Positions 21,867 through 35,259 are shown, numbered from the stretch's first letter. The stretch: DNA of 64,000 bases from Ehretia macrophylla (GCA_037974665.1 CM075780.1:6127268-6191267); one strand, 5' to 3'. Notes: generated by a model not told the origin, from the sequence alone. Translations and numbers: made by a program.

Positions 21867-24800
21867 TGTGAGACCTCAAATTTGCCCTTATTTGCAATTA
21901 CATGTTTTCACCTGTTTAAATGCTATTAGAATTAATATATATGTATATATATGTGCTACTAAACGATTGTAGATTAAATGTCCATTTAAAAGACATTTGA
22001 AAAACAAATAATATGACTTTTCATCTTATTTTACAAAATTATGTATTGTGCATCAATTGTATGCAATTAAGTGCTTATATATATTTATTGTCCCAAAAAA
22101 TAGTCCTACGTAATATATAGTATAAGTTAGTTTAAGCATAATTCAACTAAAATAACAAAAATTGCCAACTTTGACTTTGTTGTCCTCTTTGACTTTGCTA
22201 TATAAATCAATATACATACATAATATGCTAAAACAAAACACAAAACCCATGCAATTCTCACACACATTGTCAAGCTCCTTAGGGAAGAAGATAAGTTTTT
22301 TTCTAGGTTTTCAAAGCAAATTTTAAAAGAAAAACCTCAAAACAAAGCCCAATCCTTTCATTCCAAGCATGATTTTGCTTGTTGGGCTTGCATTCAACCT
22401 ATTCCTACCTTCTCTTTGCATCAAAGGTGAGGGAAAAACTATATCTTATTTTCAAAGTTCATGTCAAATTTTTAATATTGCATATTTATTTGTTGTTTAG
22501 CTAAATTTTCTTAAGATTGTTGTTAGTTAGGTGTTGTAGACCAACTTAGAGTAATTATAGCCAATTTAAACAGTTGAATGTTGTATTTTTATTTTTCATG
22601 TTTTATTTTGATAATTTGGCTATTATTTTGTATAATTGTTGTTGTAGTAGTTGTTTTTAAGTTGTAGTAGCTTGTACAAACTTGCTAAATATTGAGTACT
22701 AATGTTGTAATGCCAAAATGTTGAATTGAATGTTGGATTAGAAGTCCAAAATTTCAGCCTTGTGAGCATTGCCATTTTGGTCTTGTTAGGCTTGTTTTAG
22801 ATGACTTTTGGATGGTTTCCAAGGGGGCTTAAGTACTTGCTTGTGTGGTTAGGTGGTAGGAGAAGGTTCAGGGGTTGTTTGATTGCTAGATTGTAAGTTA
22901 TGTTGTTTAGAAGTTAAGGTTACGTTTCTCTGAATTAACTAAGTGTTGTCTTTAAGTGTTTGGTGTTGTTTGTATGGTTGATACTTAGGTTGGTGTTAAG
23001 TAGGCTCGGGTTTGAATGTGTGTTGAAGTGTGTGTTAAGTTTGGGTGGCCTAGTTTGTCATCTAACTTAAGTGTCTTGGTTGTTTTGTAAATGTTGAGTT
23101 GTTGAAGTGTTGTTTAGTTGGTTGTTGATTGTTGATGTGCCGTGAGACAACCTACTTTGTTGTTCTTTCGGAATATTAAGTGTTAAATGATATCTGTTGC
23201 GAGTCATGATAGGGTTGTGTCACCACGGGCGGTATCGGGCTTGCCGGATTGCATTGGCACAACTATCGTGTGCTATCCCCTATCCCTTGTGGTCGGAGCA
23301 TGACCATGGGGTATGGGTCTAGTTTGGGAACTTCGAGAATATATCAGTAGGAGAAACAAGAAGTCGGTTGAGTTCATGATGGCGTAAGGAGCTACTGTCA
23401 CGCCCCAACCCGGCCTATAAAGGTTAGACTAGGGTGTGATCTAAACATTCAAGTCCTTTCACGTACTTAATCGTTCAAGGACGTTTAGCACTTAACGTTT
23501 TATCCTAGACTCCAAAATTTTTCGGAAAACCGGCAGCATAACGGCTGTAATTGGGCTCTTTGGTTTGACCTAGTTCTCTAAACGCCTCAAAATTTACCAT
23601 CTCAATTTCATTTCCAACTAAGATTACTATTTTACCATCAATTGAATTGCCTATTGGTTATTTCGACATCCCATTGATTTATAACCTAGCACGATACTAT
23701 GTCTCGTTTGTTTATTTATCCTCGTTATGAAAGTACCTGTTGATCTTAGCTTAATAGCGAATACCTGTTAAGATTGGATAAGTTCATTTACGTAATCCTT
23801 AACTAGAGCATCATAACCTATGATAGATACTAGCGGATAATAAAAGCAAAACGATCATAGTAGTGTCATGTCTAGCATCAGTCTACTTAATAGAAGTACA
23901 AACCAAAATTAGACCCCAAATTACAACGAGGGTATTTTACATCACAACATTGAGCAACATAAAGGAAATAGTCTTCAAGTAACATAAAGTTCACAAGTAG
24001 CCACATTCAAGCAAAGCGAACAATGATAGGCAATCACTCCAGGGGTTCATCATTAGGCACACCGTCCTCTGGTACCTGTACCTGTTCTTCTTCACCTGTG
24101 ATGAAAAAGAGGGTGAGTCCTTATGAACTCAGCGAGGGGGGAAACGAGAAATACGTTTTGAAACTCATTTTTCGGTTCAATTATGAAAACTCTTTTGAAA
24201 ACATGTCACGTATTACAAATAAAATGGTATGGAAATATATGAAACAAATCGAGTAACAGATACATTTACCGATCATTTCAGGGATACAGTGAGCAGTTGC
24301 TCTCAATTTCAATTTCGATACAATTGTTGCGGCCGACTTTAATAATCCACTTATCGCTCCCAATTGGGTGTACTCCGGATGTACTCCGAAACCTACGACC
24401 CAACTCTCCAAGGGTGAAATGCCAAGCGAGATAGGGAATTGGACCATGGTAGTCACGGTAACATCGGCAAGCCCGATGCCGTCCAGCGTGCGTGAAACAC
24501 TACCATGCCACACTGAAAGGTTGCAACCTCGTATGCAATGCACATTTACAACATTTAACATATCACATTAGGAGGATAACAAAGTAGGTCGCCTTCGAGC
24601 AGTTATAAGATCGCACGTTGTCAAGTAATCAAACGAGGCACGGTAAGACAAGTAATTTCACTTGAAAGGCATATAGAGCCATATGAACATTAAACAGGCA
24701 GCCATGTAACACATGCAAGTCGAGCCATATAACTCATTTCGATGTCCACGTAAGCAAGTGATACGATTATTCAACATGCAACAACACCTACGTGGGTTCA

Positions 24801-27673
24801 GATGCAAGAAAAGCCTATTTGACAACATGCAATGATCAAAATTACATTTAATCTTATAAGACATTTACAGGCAGCCCACTAAGCATATAACTTCCACACA
24901 ATATCCAAATGATCAACACTTAGCAAGACTACCTAGTTATTAGGGTTTCCATATCGTGCATATTTGTGCAATTTGAGACTCAAACCAACTCAAAGTCAAT
25001 CTCAAGCCATGCATCATTTAATTCAACATCTTCAAACATTCAAAACAGTCCACACAACATCCCGAAGCTACAATCCTAAGTAGTTAATTCAACAAGAGAA
25101 GCCACAACAATTTTTCTAAGCATAACACTAAGTGAAACCCTTACTGCAATAGGCTGTTTTCTCACAATCAATAGGATAAGAAAAAAATCTCCAAATTCAA
25201 TGAATAAGATGTCAAATTAAAGCTTAATGAGTTAACTAAAATCAGAAACAAACCTTGCATCGATTGGAGTTCGGAATCATTAGTTATAGCCGAAACAGTA
25301 AGACAGCACAAAACTGTCCAGATTTGCACACGTTTCAGAAATTGACGTTTTTTAGATCCTTAGAGTCAGTTTTAGCCTTAGTCCATTTCTGACAAATTTG
25401 TCCAGAACTGAAAAATATAGCATCACACCAAATTTCATGAATTTTGGACAACATTTACTAAGTCAAATATGGTTTGTTCCACAAGGTCAGTGCATCTGCC
25501 AAAACCTGCTTCATTTTTCCAGATTTCCAGATTTGGACACATTTTAAAGATTGGCTATTTTTAGGACCTTAGAGTAAAAATTAGCTTCAGCCTATTTCTG
25601 GGAAAAATGTTCAAAACTGTCCAAAATAGTCACCTACCAATTTTCAATCATTTTAAACATCATTTTCCTAGCTAAAATTACCTCGAAACAGACTGGTCAG
25701 AGAGATGTCAACAATCCGACTTCACCTAGCATCAATTTCAAGCCAAGATCTTGCCATGCATGGTTGTTTAAGCTTATGAACGACCATATAACTCAAGTAC
25801 AGAAGCAAATACACATATTTATGAGCATGCATGTGGATTTTTTGAAGAGTTTTCAAAAGGTTTTAGCCCTCACCTTAGCAATCAACCACAAAGATGCACA
25901 AAAGCCTTGTTGAAGCTCAAATCTCTTCTTCTTCTTGCTTAGCCGAAATCCCAACTAGCTTTTCTCTATTTTTCCTAGATTAGTAACCAAGCTCTTAGTA
26001 CATGCATGTAGTTAGGACTTGAGGAAAAGAAATGGATGCCAAGAAGCTTACCTAGGCCGAATAGAAGTCTTCAATGTACATGCATGTGTGATTTTCGAAC
26101 TCTAGCTAGCTTGCTCGACTTTCTTTGATGGTTGCTTGACTTGTTCAACTAAGGTGTGATTAAGATAAGCTATGGAGGTAGGGAACTCAGCCAAGGCCGA
26201 GAATGAGAGAGGAGAATGAGAGGGAGAGAGAGAAGAATGAAAGAGAAATGAAGAAATGACCAAACATGTCAAGAATAAAGTCTTTTGCATTCATCCAAGC
26301 ATGTGGTCGGCCTTGGGCTAATAAATTCTGATTTTTTGTGTCTTCAAGATGGAATTTTGAAATGTTAGCATGGGCATGGTCATTTGGTCGAGCAAGGTGA
26401 AGAGATTGAGGGGAATTTGAGCAATTTTTTAAGCATTTGTGTCATAGAATGTCATAATGTGTCTAAGAATTAAGTTGAATTGAATAAGCATGCATAAACA
26501 CCACCTAGTGGTCGGCCAAGGCTACTAAAAATGCTGAATTTTGTCAACTTTTGATCATTATTTAATTGTGTCTTGAAAGTGCAAAAAGAATAAGGAATAA
26601 AGAATGAAGAATGTTTAGTGTTTGGTGAATTTTTGTCTTCTAGTGAGTTGAATTAGGATTATAATATTGATAGTGGATTTTGTAGGATTGTTTTATAGTC
26701 TAGTGCTTTGTGTAAGATGCTATCTTGATTAGCGTGAAGGCACGCTTTCTTAGATCTAGGGCACGCACTACGAGGTAGGATATGAACTACGAGACGAACG
26801 CACGTTTTTCAAGTAAATGCATGCAACCCTAAATGAATGCACGTAATTCAATGCATGGCACATAAAATGAACACAATTCTTAAACCTAGGTCAAGGCACG
26901 CAAATCTAGATTAGGACACACAAAACGAGGTATCGCACGCAAATCGGGGTCGGGCCTCACAGCTACATCAACTAGTGTTATCGTATCCTTATTGCTTGGT
27001 TACTTATATTGCTATATTTGTATTGTTGTTGATGTTTGTGGAGTATTCTTTGTTCTTAGGGTGCTTTCCAAAGGGTTGACATAAAAGTGTTTCAAAACCT
27101 TCTATTGAACCCTCGCTGAGCTTTGTTATATATAAGCTCACCCTCTTTGTCGACCTTTCAGGTGAACTTGAGTAGGACCCAGGGTATGTTTCTCAGGAAG
27201 CTAAGAATGAGCCTTATGTTGATGAGTCCTATGTGCCAAAGTCACGTCCATGTGTCTTTGCTGGAGTTCTTCATGTGTTGTCTTGAATTTATAACATGTT
27301 GTATTGTATAAGTTTCAAAGTTTGCATTGTATAACTATACTTCAAGTTAATGGAACATATAACGCTAGGCCTAGTAGTCTTTCTTTTGATTATGAATAGG
27401 TCGCTAGACTAGTTTAATGTCTATTTTGCATATGTATAATATGGTTTGATGTATGTTGTTGAGACGGAGGCATTGTATATTGTTGTTTTAATGTTGGTTG
27501 GTTGGTTTATGAGATGTTATTGGTTTTGTTGTGTGTTGTTGGAGTTGTTGTTGGATGTGGAGTGTTTGAAGTGAACTGGTGTATGGTTCTGTTGTTCATA
27601 TTACAGATGTTATAATGCCAAAATTCTGCCGCGTCCTGACTGATCATAAGTGGGGTCGTGTTGGGGCGTGACA
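21867..27673 (+). repeat. 3' LTR of element C, interrupted by a solo LTR
   Basis: Matches the 5' LTR over its length, from TGTGAGACC to GGGGCGTGACA. It is split between 23395 and 26961 by a solo LTR. Without that insert it is about 2.2 kb. It repeats the donor-like site (22437), the CAACCTACTTTGTTG motif (23150-23164), the stem TGAGCTT/AAGCTCA (27117-27140) and CTTTCAGG (27155-27162). Confidence 0.9.
23396..26960 (-). repeat. Solo LTR (3565 bp) inside the element C 3' LTR
   Basis: Minus-strand LTR with termini TGTCACGCCCC and GGGCCTCACA, flanked by the perfect 5-bp duplication GCTAC (23391-23395 and 26961-26965). The interrupted LTR reads straight across, so this is a clean solo LTR left after LTR-LTR recombination. 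It contains the shared module in the usual order: donor-like AAG/GTGAGGG (25873), AAAGTAGGTCGCC (24581-24593), AGGTTGCAACCT (24518-24529), GGTGTACTCCGGATGTACTCC-like block (24366-24386) and TCACAGGTGAA. It is longer than other LTRs here. No coding region is seen. Confidence 0.93.
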
Positions 27674-28029
27674 AAGGGCTCTGTACCCAATAAAGCAACT
27701 CTTAGAGGAGCCACGAGTTTTGCACATATAGCGTATAAAAAGCAGAGCCATAATAAAGCTGAGATGCGAGCCCTGGGCATAAATTGTCTGCACTAGTCAA
27801 AGGACACAAGTCAAACTTAAATAATAGTTTGCACGCAAAAGAAACAATAAGACACAAGTGAGCTCCGAATTGAAAGTTCCATTAAAGAAGTGGGGGAATT
27901 GTACAAGAAAGGGGACTAATCCCATGATTACAAATTTCAAAAGGTAAAGACAAATAATATTAATCTCAAAAGTCTAATCAAGCCTGGGCCCCGCAGTCTG
28001 CACCGGTTACTCCTACTGGGTTGAGGTCA
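27674..28029. other. Tat 3' spacer, continued
   Basis: Non-coding continuation of the Tat spacer after element C. No gene seen. The coding similarity of the antisense ORF begins on the minus strand near 28030. Confidence 0.5.
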
Positions 28030-28862
28030 ATCTCCAGATCAAGAGGGCCTTCGCCCAGGAGGTCTGACAAATCTATCTCGATGCCCTCATTTGGAAAGTG
28101 AGCTCTGACGTCTTCCAAGAGGGCAGCTTCAGCATCGTACTCAGCTTGGCAATGGCAGGACGAAACAGTCCTCCGAGGAAGGCCTTGAAAGTTTCACTTT
28201 CCTTGTAAGCCGCAATGACAACCTTCCTTTTGCGTCCAACATCCTTCACCAACTGGTCATACCTGGCTTGGGCATCAGCAACTTGTTTCTGAGCAGCAAC
28301 GGTGTGAGTAGATGCTTCCTCCAAGTATTTTTTAGGCTTCTCATAGGCCTGGGTTGCCTAGTCTTGTTCAATAAGGACTTGGCGGCATGTCTCCTGAGCC
28401 TCCGATAATTGTAACCTGAGCGCCACAATGACGATGTCACTAGAAAGGTCTTGGTAGAGGCCTGCCTCTTGGATAACAGTGCTCTGCTTGTCAATGAAGG
28501 CTTCCATCTTATTGATAGTGCCCAGGTCATTGTCGAAGGCCTTGGCACAAGCCATGTGATGTTCCCCGAGGCATTTCTTATCGGCATCAGCCCTCTTCGC
28601 AGCCTTGATCACCGCTTGAGATAAGCTGATCTCGAATCTGTCGTAAGCCACCAGGGTTTTGTGTAACATCCCATGAAGGTGGTTCAAGTCCAACCAACTC
28701 TGAAAATAACAGGAGGAAACCAAAACATTAGTAAAATGGAATAGGCGACAAAGGAAAAATAAGAATAGTAAGACAGGTTACCTCGTAAATGGCCTTGTAG
28801 ACCTCTTGGTCAACCCTAGTAGCAGTAAGATGTCTGGCTTGAACGTGTGTGGAGCCACCCTC
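28030..28862 (-). pseudogene. Tat antisense ORF, C-terminal coiled-coil part
   Basis: Minus-strand reading frames rich in Ala, Glu, Lys and Gln (for example VAAQKQVADAQARYDQLVKD and KAAKRADADKKCLGEHHM). They fit the long coiled-coil tail of the 'putative gypsy type transposon' protein encoded antisense in Tat elements. The N-terminal part lies at 31298-32910, beyond a solo LTR inserted into the gene. Its function is not established in the family. Broken fossil. Confidence 0.65.
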
Positions 28863-31297
28863 TGTCACGCCCCGACCCAACCCCACACTAAAGGTCAAGT
28901 CTAGACCCGACAAATGGACAGAGTCTCCTCTGTACCGCAGACTTTCCACATTCTTGCACTCAGAAGAAATGAACCACAACACAATATAATATTCATATGA
29001 CATCTTTTCTCAAGTTCATAAGTCCAAATATGCATTTTATCTTTAGCAAGCTAACATACTTTCATGCCATCATATCCATTAACTTCTAATATGCTAAGGC
29101 CATTAACAAGATTATCATACCACTCTAATAACTTCTACTTATCTAACATAGTTTTAAGACATATTACAAGCCATTCAACCAACTTTAACTTTAATATAGG
29201 CCATTACAATCACTGAATACATACAAGGCACTAAGGCCTCAAAATAGATACAAGTCCCAACACACATATCACATAAACATCCACCTCGGTCTACAAGCAG
29301 TCAAGCTAGCACTCAAATCACGGAAACTCAGTAGTCTCCTCTTTCTCTACCACAACAACCAAAGGGACCTCAGGATCTCACTCTGCAGCACCTCAAATGT
29401 GGTAGAAAATGGTGAGAAAATACTATGCTGAGGAGGGAGGGATAAACGGGGAGCTTTTCGAAAACCTTTTTCGTGCAAGGCATATAAGACATGTAAATAG
29501 CACTTCATTAACATTATAAGCTACGTGGAAAAGTAACACTAACATGATAAGCATTAAAGCATTTAAAATACTAAATAAATACTTTAAAAAGGATATCGCT
29601 AACCCGATATAACGCTCCGTCCATGCGGGCTCACTTCACCTCCGCTACACTTTTCTTCTACTAGTCTCTTCACTTGCTGGCTTTACTTATCACTCTGCTA
29701 GGTGTACTTCGGATGTACCCCGATTCCTATGACCCACATCTATGGAACGATCCGTCCATGCGACTAGGGAATAGTCCACAACAGGTTAACATCCATTGTA
29801 AGCCCTTTGCCATCCAGTGAATGATTATCACATCCGGGCCAACACTTAAGGTTGCAACCTTCGCTACGCTGAATACTTGTTAGCACTGTTAGTTCGCTTG
29901 AGAGAATTTATAGCACTTAACACGTTGTCGCGTTGAAGCACTTTATCATTAGAATATAATAAATGCACATAAGTGAGAAGTGACAAAAGAGGCCACTCTC
30001 ATTCACATATCACTCACATGCTCTATAATCTATAAACATGAGTTACAAGGCTTTAAACTACATAACATGCCATGATAACACTCTTTAGTTCACATAATTT
30101 GCATTCTTTCTCAAATAATCCACTTAACATGCACGGGGTTCTAAAGCTCTTAGATTCATTAGCCACATTCACTACGCTAGAATTACTAAGCTAACGCAAG
30201 TAGAACACTTAAAACACTTAACTTGCACAATTTCAAACTTCTAACAAAACATGACGTTTTTACCCAACATTAACATATGGCATTTCTTGCATGCTCGGGA
30301 ACGGGGAGGGTCAAAAGGACCTTGACAAGGGACTACTGCGCAACAAGGCCCAATGGGCCGAACTCTACATGCAATCGGCCCAATGGCCTTTACACACACA
30401 CACACACCTTGCATTCAAACCATGTTCTAACCATATTTAGCATGCAATTAGCTTGTTAAACTCATATAGGCCTTCAATTAAACACTAGAACATACATTAA
30501 GCACTAAAACAACATTATTGAACTAAAATATTATTCATTGTCTTCAACCTTGCAACCATATTCAAATCTATAGCTACACATATGTATAAAGCTCAAACAT
30601 CTACTCTACAACATCTCAAACGACTATATATTGCATTAGAAGCTTTAAAACCATCATATAACAACATTTTCATAAGTTTAATACAACAATAAATCAAAAA
30701 AATATGCCACAAATATGCATCGCTCACGTTGTAGAAGCTTAGATACACTAGGAATTAAGATAAAACATCTTGCAAGCACTTGGATTGAGCTGAAATCACA
30801 AACCCTAGCTTATTTTTCCCTTTTTTCTTTTCCTTTGACCCGACGGGTTTTCTTGTTCTTTTCCTATTTTTTTTTGTTCTTTTCTTTGCTATTGTATTAT
30901 GTGTATGTATATGTAATATGTATATGTATGTATATATTATGGGTTGGGCTGATAAGACTAAGTGTGGGCTAGTCCAATAAAGTATAAAAACTAACAAAAA
31001 CATTAATGGTCCAAGATAACTTATATGTACTATTCACTCGAGGACACTAACTGTTTTCTATCTTGCGCTCTGAGCATGCAATGCACATAATTCAAAAGAA
31101 TGAATGCATTAAATGTAATGTATAATAAGAAAAAAATATAAAATTCAGAAAATAAAATAATTAAAAATTCAGCTCGGGTACATATTAAACATAAAATTCC
31201 AACAAATGCAAGCAAGATAAATGGCAAATAAGACAAATATGCAAATAGAATAATTAAATGAATTAAATTAAAAGTATCTTTGGGCTCGGGTATTACA
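28863..31297 (-). repeat. Solo LTR (2435 bp) in the Tat antisense ORF
   Basis: Ends TGTCACGCCCCG at the left and GGGCTCGGGTATTACA at the right. The flanks CCCTC / CCTTG match only partly as a target duplication. It contains AAGGTTGCAACCTT (29848-29861), a CTTCGGATGTACCCCG block (29707-29722), a TATA-rich tract (about 30900-30945) and two CTCGGGT copies near the terminus. It is closely related to the fragment A LTR. No gene in it. Confidence 0.82.
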
Positions 31298-32910
31298 CCT
31301 TGCCTGTCAACAACTTCAATCTCATCGTCGAAGCCGTAAGAGGGCCAAGGGGGGACGGACCCGCCACGCTTCCATAAGTGAGAGGTGTTCACACAATAAG
31401 CCTCAGTGAGAGGACAACACTGCTCCTCCCGTAATACCTTGACAAGTTGGGCATGAGCCAAAGCCCTGACCTCAAGAGGAGATGGAAGTGGAGAAGGTAA
31501 ATGCCTATGGGGCCTATTAGGAGTTGTTTCAGACATACCCACAAGAACAGCCTCCCCAACTTGCAGGGGCTCTGCTGCAGGGAGCTTAGTCTCCCTAGAT
31601 AGAGTTGAGCTCTTGAGGGCAGGATCTGGGGTTCCCTTAGCGGGGGCAGGACTCTTTATAATAGGGGTTAGGGGCTCCTTAAGGATTTGTACCTCCTCGT
31701 CACTGGTAGAGGATTCCAGCTTCTGCTTCTTCGAAGGCCCTTGACCGAAGGCCTTGACCAAGTGCCTCTGGGTCATGTGTTCGCCCCTAGCGGAAGTGAT
31801 GAGCTCCAAAATCTTCATGTTTGGATAAAAAAAGCAGAAAGCCATGAGTTTCAGAAATAAAACAAAGGGAAGTAAGGTAGGCATAAGAGGAAAAACCTAA
31901 CCTTGAGTGTCGAATGGCGTGTTGGATGATAGAGGGACGGTCGTCTCAAGGTTTTTGGCAGCTAGGGGAAAGACAATCAAGGCGCTACCTCTAACCCTGG
32001 GGCTATGGCTCTCGGAATGCGAAATTGGAGGGGCGACAACTCTAGTCTTTGAGGGTCATGGGAACAAGCAACTAGCGGCTATTTTCTCAGGAGTAAGAAA
32101 GACTCTGATCTAACTGGAATGGCTCTCTTAAGTTCCTCAATAACTGATTTCTCGGTCTCATTAAGGGTGGGATGATCCTTGGCTAACTCAGGGGGGACAA
32201 CCCAGATGCTGCGGACCTCTTACCTTGTGGGTGATTTCACGAAGAAGAATTTGTTGCTCCAGTTCTTGGAATTGTTAGGAATCTCGGCAACAAAAGGATT
32301 ATGGCGAGCAGAGAAATAGTGCCAGCCTGAAGCTTTGTCTGTAGTTTTGAGTGAGTGATAAAAAAAAGAGATTAGAGGTGGGCGTATAACCCAACTTCTT
32401 CAAAAAAATGTAGAAACCTACCATCAGTCTCCAGTTGTTGGGGGTGACCTGGGAAAGACTGATTTGGTGATGGTTGAAAATTTCCATTAAGTAAGAAGGG
32501 AGGGGTAGGAGGCCTATAAGGAGTTGCTCATAATAGAAGGTAACCTTCTCTTTGCCAGGTCTGTAGGCAGATGCCGGCGTGTCATTGTTAGGGATATGGA
32601 CCTCGAAATTGTGTGGGATAAATCCGATATCCTTAAGGTAGGTGATGGACCTCTCATGGGTAGTGCAGAGCTTATGTTCAGCACCAAAGACCAAAAGATC
32701 GCTGATTCTGGCAGGCCCTAGTGGCGGGTTTCTTAGAACTCTTTTTGGGACCTCTAGTAGGAAGAGGACTCTGGGAAATCGGTGTGGCAGTGATGGGCTC
32801 AAAATTTCTTGTAGCATGTCGTATGTCCTGATGTGGGGAGTTGAGGTGCGAATTACGAAAATAACCCACGCAATGTTATGGGGAGTTGAAGCACGAATTA
32901 CGAGAGACAA
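31298..32910 (-). pseudogene. Tat antisense ORF, N-terminal part (putative gypsy type transposon domain)
   Basis: Minus-strand coding region of about 200 residues in its best part (32299-32910). The PF04195-like signature is visible: a proline-rich lead, SYLMEIFNHHQISLSQVTPN, then NWRLMVGFYIFLKKLGYTP. A hydrophilic Ser/Pro/Lys-rich linker follows (31300-31780, SKKQKLESSTSDEEVQ). Such antisense genes between integrase and the 3' LTR are characteristic of the Tat clade, and their role is unknown. It is split by the solo LTR at 28863-31297. Broken fossil. Confidence 0.72.
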
Positions 32911-33202
32911 GTCTATGAAAAAGTAGCGACGTTATGATGGCACGAGCAGGCAGTTATAACGGTTAGTAACTGCTGAACAAGATGAAGAGCCCCACCATTA
33001 CAGCAATCCCTAGGCCTTCGACGTAACTCAGAGGATTGGGAGGCAACTAAGAGGGGTGGGGCTCCAGCCCTAGCCCAGACAATTGGCAACAACCCCGTCT
33101 TTATCTAAGCCCCAGACTTGTTGGGAGCAGCAGGGCAGGTATGCGCATGGGAAACATCATCCTGATAGGGATAAGTACAATGCAAGGAACCCAGATAAGG
33201 AT
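32911..33202. other. Distal Tat sequence, no gene seen
   Basis: Non-coding stretch between the start of the antisense ORF and the next LTR. It is probably the outer part of the Tat spacer. No 3' LTR of the Tat element could be recognised. Confidence 0.4.
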
Positions 33203-35259
33203 TGTTGCACCCTGACCCCGATCTATCGCTAGGCTAAGGCCGAAATGCGGCGTTCATAACCAATAAAACCTGTCAATTGAAAGTTTAACAAAATGTACAA
33301 TCATTTATAACCCATAAAAGTTCAAAAGTCCACCAAATACATCGACCTTAGAGGTTAACCACAACATGTTCAAGCATAAGGACTAGCCAACAATCAGGTA
33401 TCTAGGTCTCAAAAGAATACAAGTATTTAACTACATGATAGTCGTTCGAAAGATTAAGTTAATACATCAAGTATTCTTTAAATTACATCAACCAACAGAA
33501 ATCACATAAGGCAGAAATCCTCGATGTCACACCAAGGAGTTTTTCCAGCATCTTGAGGGGCCTGCTCCGACTCTACCTCACCTGAAATGTTGAAAGAGGG
33601 TGAGCTGCAACTAGCTCAATGAGGGATAAAGGGGAAGAGAGTTTTCACAAAGGTTTTATCTTTTCGTAAATAGTTGATAAAACATGCCATGCACACAAGA
33701 ACGCACAGATGATCATAACAAAAGCGAGCAAGAACAATCGTGTAACCTTTCTCTTCCAAGATATCATTAGATCCCGGCAAGAAGGTTCTCCTGAGGGATC
33801 AATGGGTCCTAGCAAGAGAAGGAATCAATATCTTGGTAGCCGGGATATACCGGCAAACCCGTCGCTGCCTGGAGGTCCCGTCACTACCCCAATCAATAAT
33901 GGTTGCAACCTAGCTGTGCATATATATAATTCAAATGCATTTGCATTGTTACATAAGCATGTGAGTTTCATGGACATGTAATGCACTTATAAGTAGCATG
34001 TACAAACATTTATGGGTGCACTTGTACAGAACATAACCAATAAGGTTAGACAAGTAAAGCCTTAACATGCATGCACGTAGCATACTGCAACTGATAACAA
34101 CGAAAAGAATCTATTTGAGGAGTCCGGTCATGTACCCGATCGTGTTGATCATGACCGTCAGAGAGCATGCTAAAAATACGGTAGTGTATCTGGTCTTGAT
34201 CAACACGACCGGGTACACGACCTCCCCCTACGATGCCAAAACAGAAAATTTGCCATTATGCTCCTAACATGTTTTCTAGCTTCCAACTCTTTTCCAAGCT
34301 TCTACTAACCTCAAAAGGGGTTGCCAAACATCGTATACAAGTCCAACAATCATGCAATAACACTCTTGAAACATCAACTAGCATACAAAACAACTAAGAA
34401 TCCATATTAGCTCAAGGACACCTACAACTACCTCTAAGAACCACAATGCTTGGTTCTTCTTCCTACTCCTTGCACACAGGTTATAACCTATCTAATACAA
34501 GCAAGAACATCTTCTTGCTCATTAACAACTCCTCAAGGTCATCCAAAACTAGCTAGGCAATACCCTACATCAACAACCCATTCAATATAAACAATACACC
34601 CAACACTTCGCTTATGCATAACTAGCAAGAGGAACAACATATATATACAACAAATGATCTTGGATGAGCTTTAACAAAGTCTTTTATAAGAATCCCTCAC
34701 CTCAGATCTTGAATGGGAAGCAAGAAATGAGGTTAGCAATGCTTGTAGGTGCAAGAAAATAGCTTGAAAATGGTGAAGAATGCAAGAGATTAGCTTGAAG
34801 TTTCCCCTTCTTTCTCATTCTTCCTCTTCTCTTCTTTTTCTTCCCTTTCTTTCTTCTTCCTTGGTAAAAAATATGAGTGTGTGTGTGTAGTGTATGTGGT
34901 GTGTGTTATGTGTGTTTTTGCCTAGACAAGAATAATGTTAAGATATTTTGCAATTTTAGCCTAAGGACAAGAGTGCCCCTCAACTAGCTTGTGTATTACT
35001 AGTTTCTCATTCTAGTTGTTTCTTGACTAGTTAGTTGCTATTTCTAGGTTAATAAGACTTAATTAATTCCTACAATATCTAAGACACTTAAATGTATGTA
35101 TTTAAACATAAATCCACATTAAATGATTAAATGCACGTAATTCAAGAAAATGCACATAATCAATATAAAAGCACATAAAATAAGGTAAATGCATATACAA
35201 TGATTTAATTATGTATGATATGATCTATATGCATATGAGGTCTTGTGCTGGGCCTTACA
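33203..35259 (-). repeat. 3' LTR of element D (2057 bp)
   Basis: Runs from TGTTGCACCCTGACCCC to GCTGGGCCTTACA. It contains ACATTTCAGGTGAGG in minus sense (33587-33601), a stem TGAGCT(33601-33606)/AGCTCA(33613-33618), GGTTGCAACC (33901-33910), a pair of inverted CCGGTCGTGTTGATC segments (34125-34225), a donor-like GAG/GTGAGGG (34700) and a (TG)n promoter-side tract (34873-34915). Confidence 0.78.

Larger units (their letters stand above)
15665..27673 (+). mobile_element. Tekay/Del-type Ty3 element C with both LTRs
   Basis: A plus-strand chromovirus inserted into the Tat 3' spacer. It has a 5' LTR (15665-17752), an initiator-Met primer site, gag, pol with a C-terminal chromodomain, a polypurine tract and a 3' LTR (21867-27673, itself split by a solo LTR). 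The flanks are AAGAG (15660-15664) and AAGGG (27674-27678), a target duplication with one mismatch. The two LTRs differ by roughly 5-8% by eye, so it is not young. The internal part is shorter than usual for the family and broken in several places. Confidence 0.9.
6968..33202 (+). mobile_element. Tat-type Ty3/gypsy element, split by nested insertions
   Basis: An old plus-strand element of the Tat lineage. The order is a possible 5' LTR end and primer site, gag, protease, RT, RNase H, integrase, spacer, and an antisense extra ORF. The antisense ORF between integrase and the 3' LTR is a known trait of Tat elements (for example Grande and RIRE2). Later insertions at 7325-9204, 11877-13601, 15665-27673 and 28863-31297 interrupt it. 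It has many breaks and looks long dead. Neither LTR can be delimited with certainty. Confidence 0.8.

Noticed and set aside
31030-31297. Extension of the Tat antisense frame into 31030-31297
   Set aside because: That part is solo LTR sequence (terminus at 31297) read through by chance.
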